Assembly: GCA_034437275.1 (NCBI GenBank)
Contig: DAOTUD010000190.1
Location: 1 to 21,606 of the forward strand
Length of the DNA stretch: 21,606 nt
Direction: 5' to 3'
Source of the DNA: TC-15 sp034437275
GTDB lineage: Bacteria; Chloroflexota; Anaerolineae; Aggregatilineales; Aggregatilineaceae
A program made the translations under genes and the position numbers. Below are positions 21,559-21,606 of the stretch, in pieces; within the stretch, counting starts at the first letter, position 1, and each line of letters opens with the position of its first letter. The notes under the pieces are model-generated. The model ran no database searches, was not told the DNA's origin, and worked only from the letters and a program-made list of their open reading frames with translations.

Positions 21559-21606
21559 ATGGACAACCCATTCAAGTGGCGGCATTACGAAGGTGCGATC
21601 ATCCTC
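21559..21606 (+). CDS. IS6-family transposase, N-terminal 16 codons (partial)
   Basis: MDNPFKWRHYEGAIIL matches the start of IS6-family DDE transposases, which open with a NPFKWRHF-like stretch followed by a hydrophobic EIILL segment. Only 48 bases are in the window, so the catalytic domain is not seen and integrity cannot be judged. A weak GGTGA lies four bases before the ATG. Confidence 0.8.
   Translation, partial: MDNPFKWRHYEGAIIL

Larger units (their letters stand above)
21481..21606 (+). mobile_element. IS6-family insertion sequence, left end (runs off window)
   Basis: The element begins with GGCTCTGTTGCAAA, very close to the terminal inverted repeat of IS6-family elements (for example GGCACTGTTGCAAA in IS26). 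It is followed 64 bases later by a transposase start. The 8 bases before it, CGTTCGCG (21473-21480), are the predicted copy of the target duplication; the second copy is outside the window. Confidence 0.85.

Noticed and set aside
1..21606. CRISPR arrays, tRNA or rRNA genes, phage genes
   Set aside because: No spaced direct repeats, cloverleaf-type sequences, rRNA-like stretches or phage structural proteins were seen on either strand.

Overview
The window looks like the chromosome of a moderately GC-rich (high-50s % by eye) bacterium. The protein sequences read most like Chloroflexota, class Anaerolineae; this is inference from family resemblance and gene style, not a search. Almost everything here concerns metal supply: one zinc-saving operon, four ABC importers, a DtxR-family regulator, and a set of matching palindromic operators.

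Layout. (1) 1-2335, + strand: a 105-aa protein of unknown function, a cysteine-free ribosomal protein L33 (rpmG), a CobW/COG0523 metallochaperone GTPase and perhaps a small membrane protein, closed by a strong terminator. This resembles a zinc-limitation (Zur-type) operon. (2) 2410-7150, - strand: a TroABCD/MntABCD-type Mn/Zn/Fe importer read from a consensus sigma-70 promoter that carries two different operator-like sites. Both permeases have C-terminal winged-helix tails, and one carries a six-cysteine insertion. (3) 7315-7971, - strand: a DtxR/MntR-family regulator whose usual metal ligands appear to be missing. (4) 8186-13948, + strand: an eight-gene operon that scatters the three parts of a NitT/TauT-type importer among a methyltransferase, a cupin, a flavodoxin, an unknown 138-aa protein and a CbiX-like protein without chelatase histidines. 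(5) 14044-18020, - strand: a metallo-beta-lactamase-fold hydrolase followed by a FecCD/BtuC-type siderophore, heme or cobalamin importer (permease, ATPase, binding protein). (6) 18289-21262, + strand: a NifX-like small protein followed by a second NitT/TauT-type importer. (7) 21289 to the end: the first 64 codons of an ABC-exporter gene, cut by an IS6-family insertion sequence that runs off the window.

How it works together. A Fur/Zur-like palindrome, TGAGAAT-N-ATTCTCA, or a close variant lies in front of every metal operon from 7150 to 21262. Flavodoxin (the usual stand-in for ferredoxin) and a FecBCD-type importer under this site suggest iron starvation as the signal. The two NitT/TauT operons also share a 33-bp promoter segment (27 of 33 identical), so they are probably duplicated control regions. 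The best candidate for an undescribed system is the eight-gene operon 8186-13948, probably working with its relative at 18289-21262: an iron-regulated importer for an unidentified organic metal ligand plus enzymes to reduce or modify it. No tRNA, rRNA or CRISPR array was seen.
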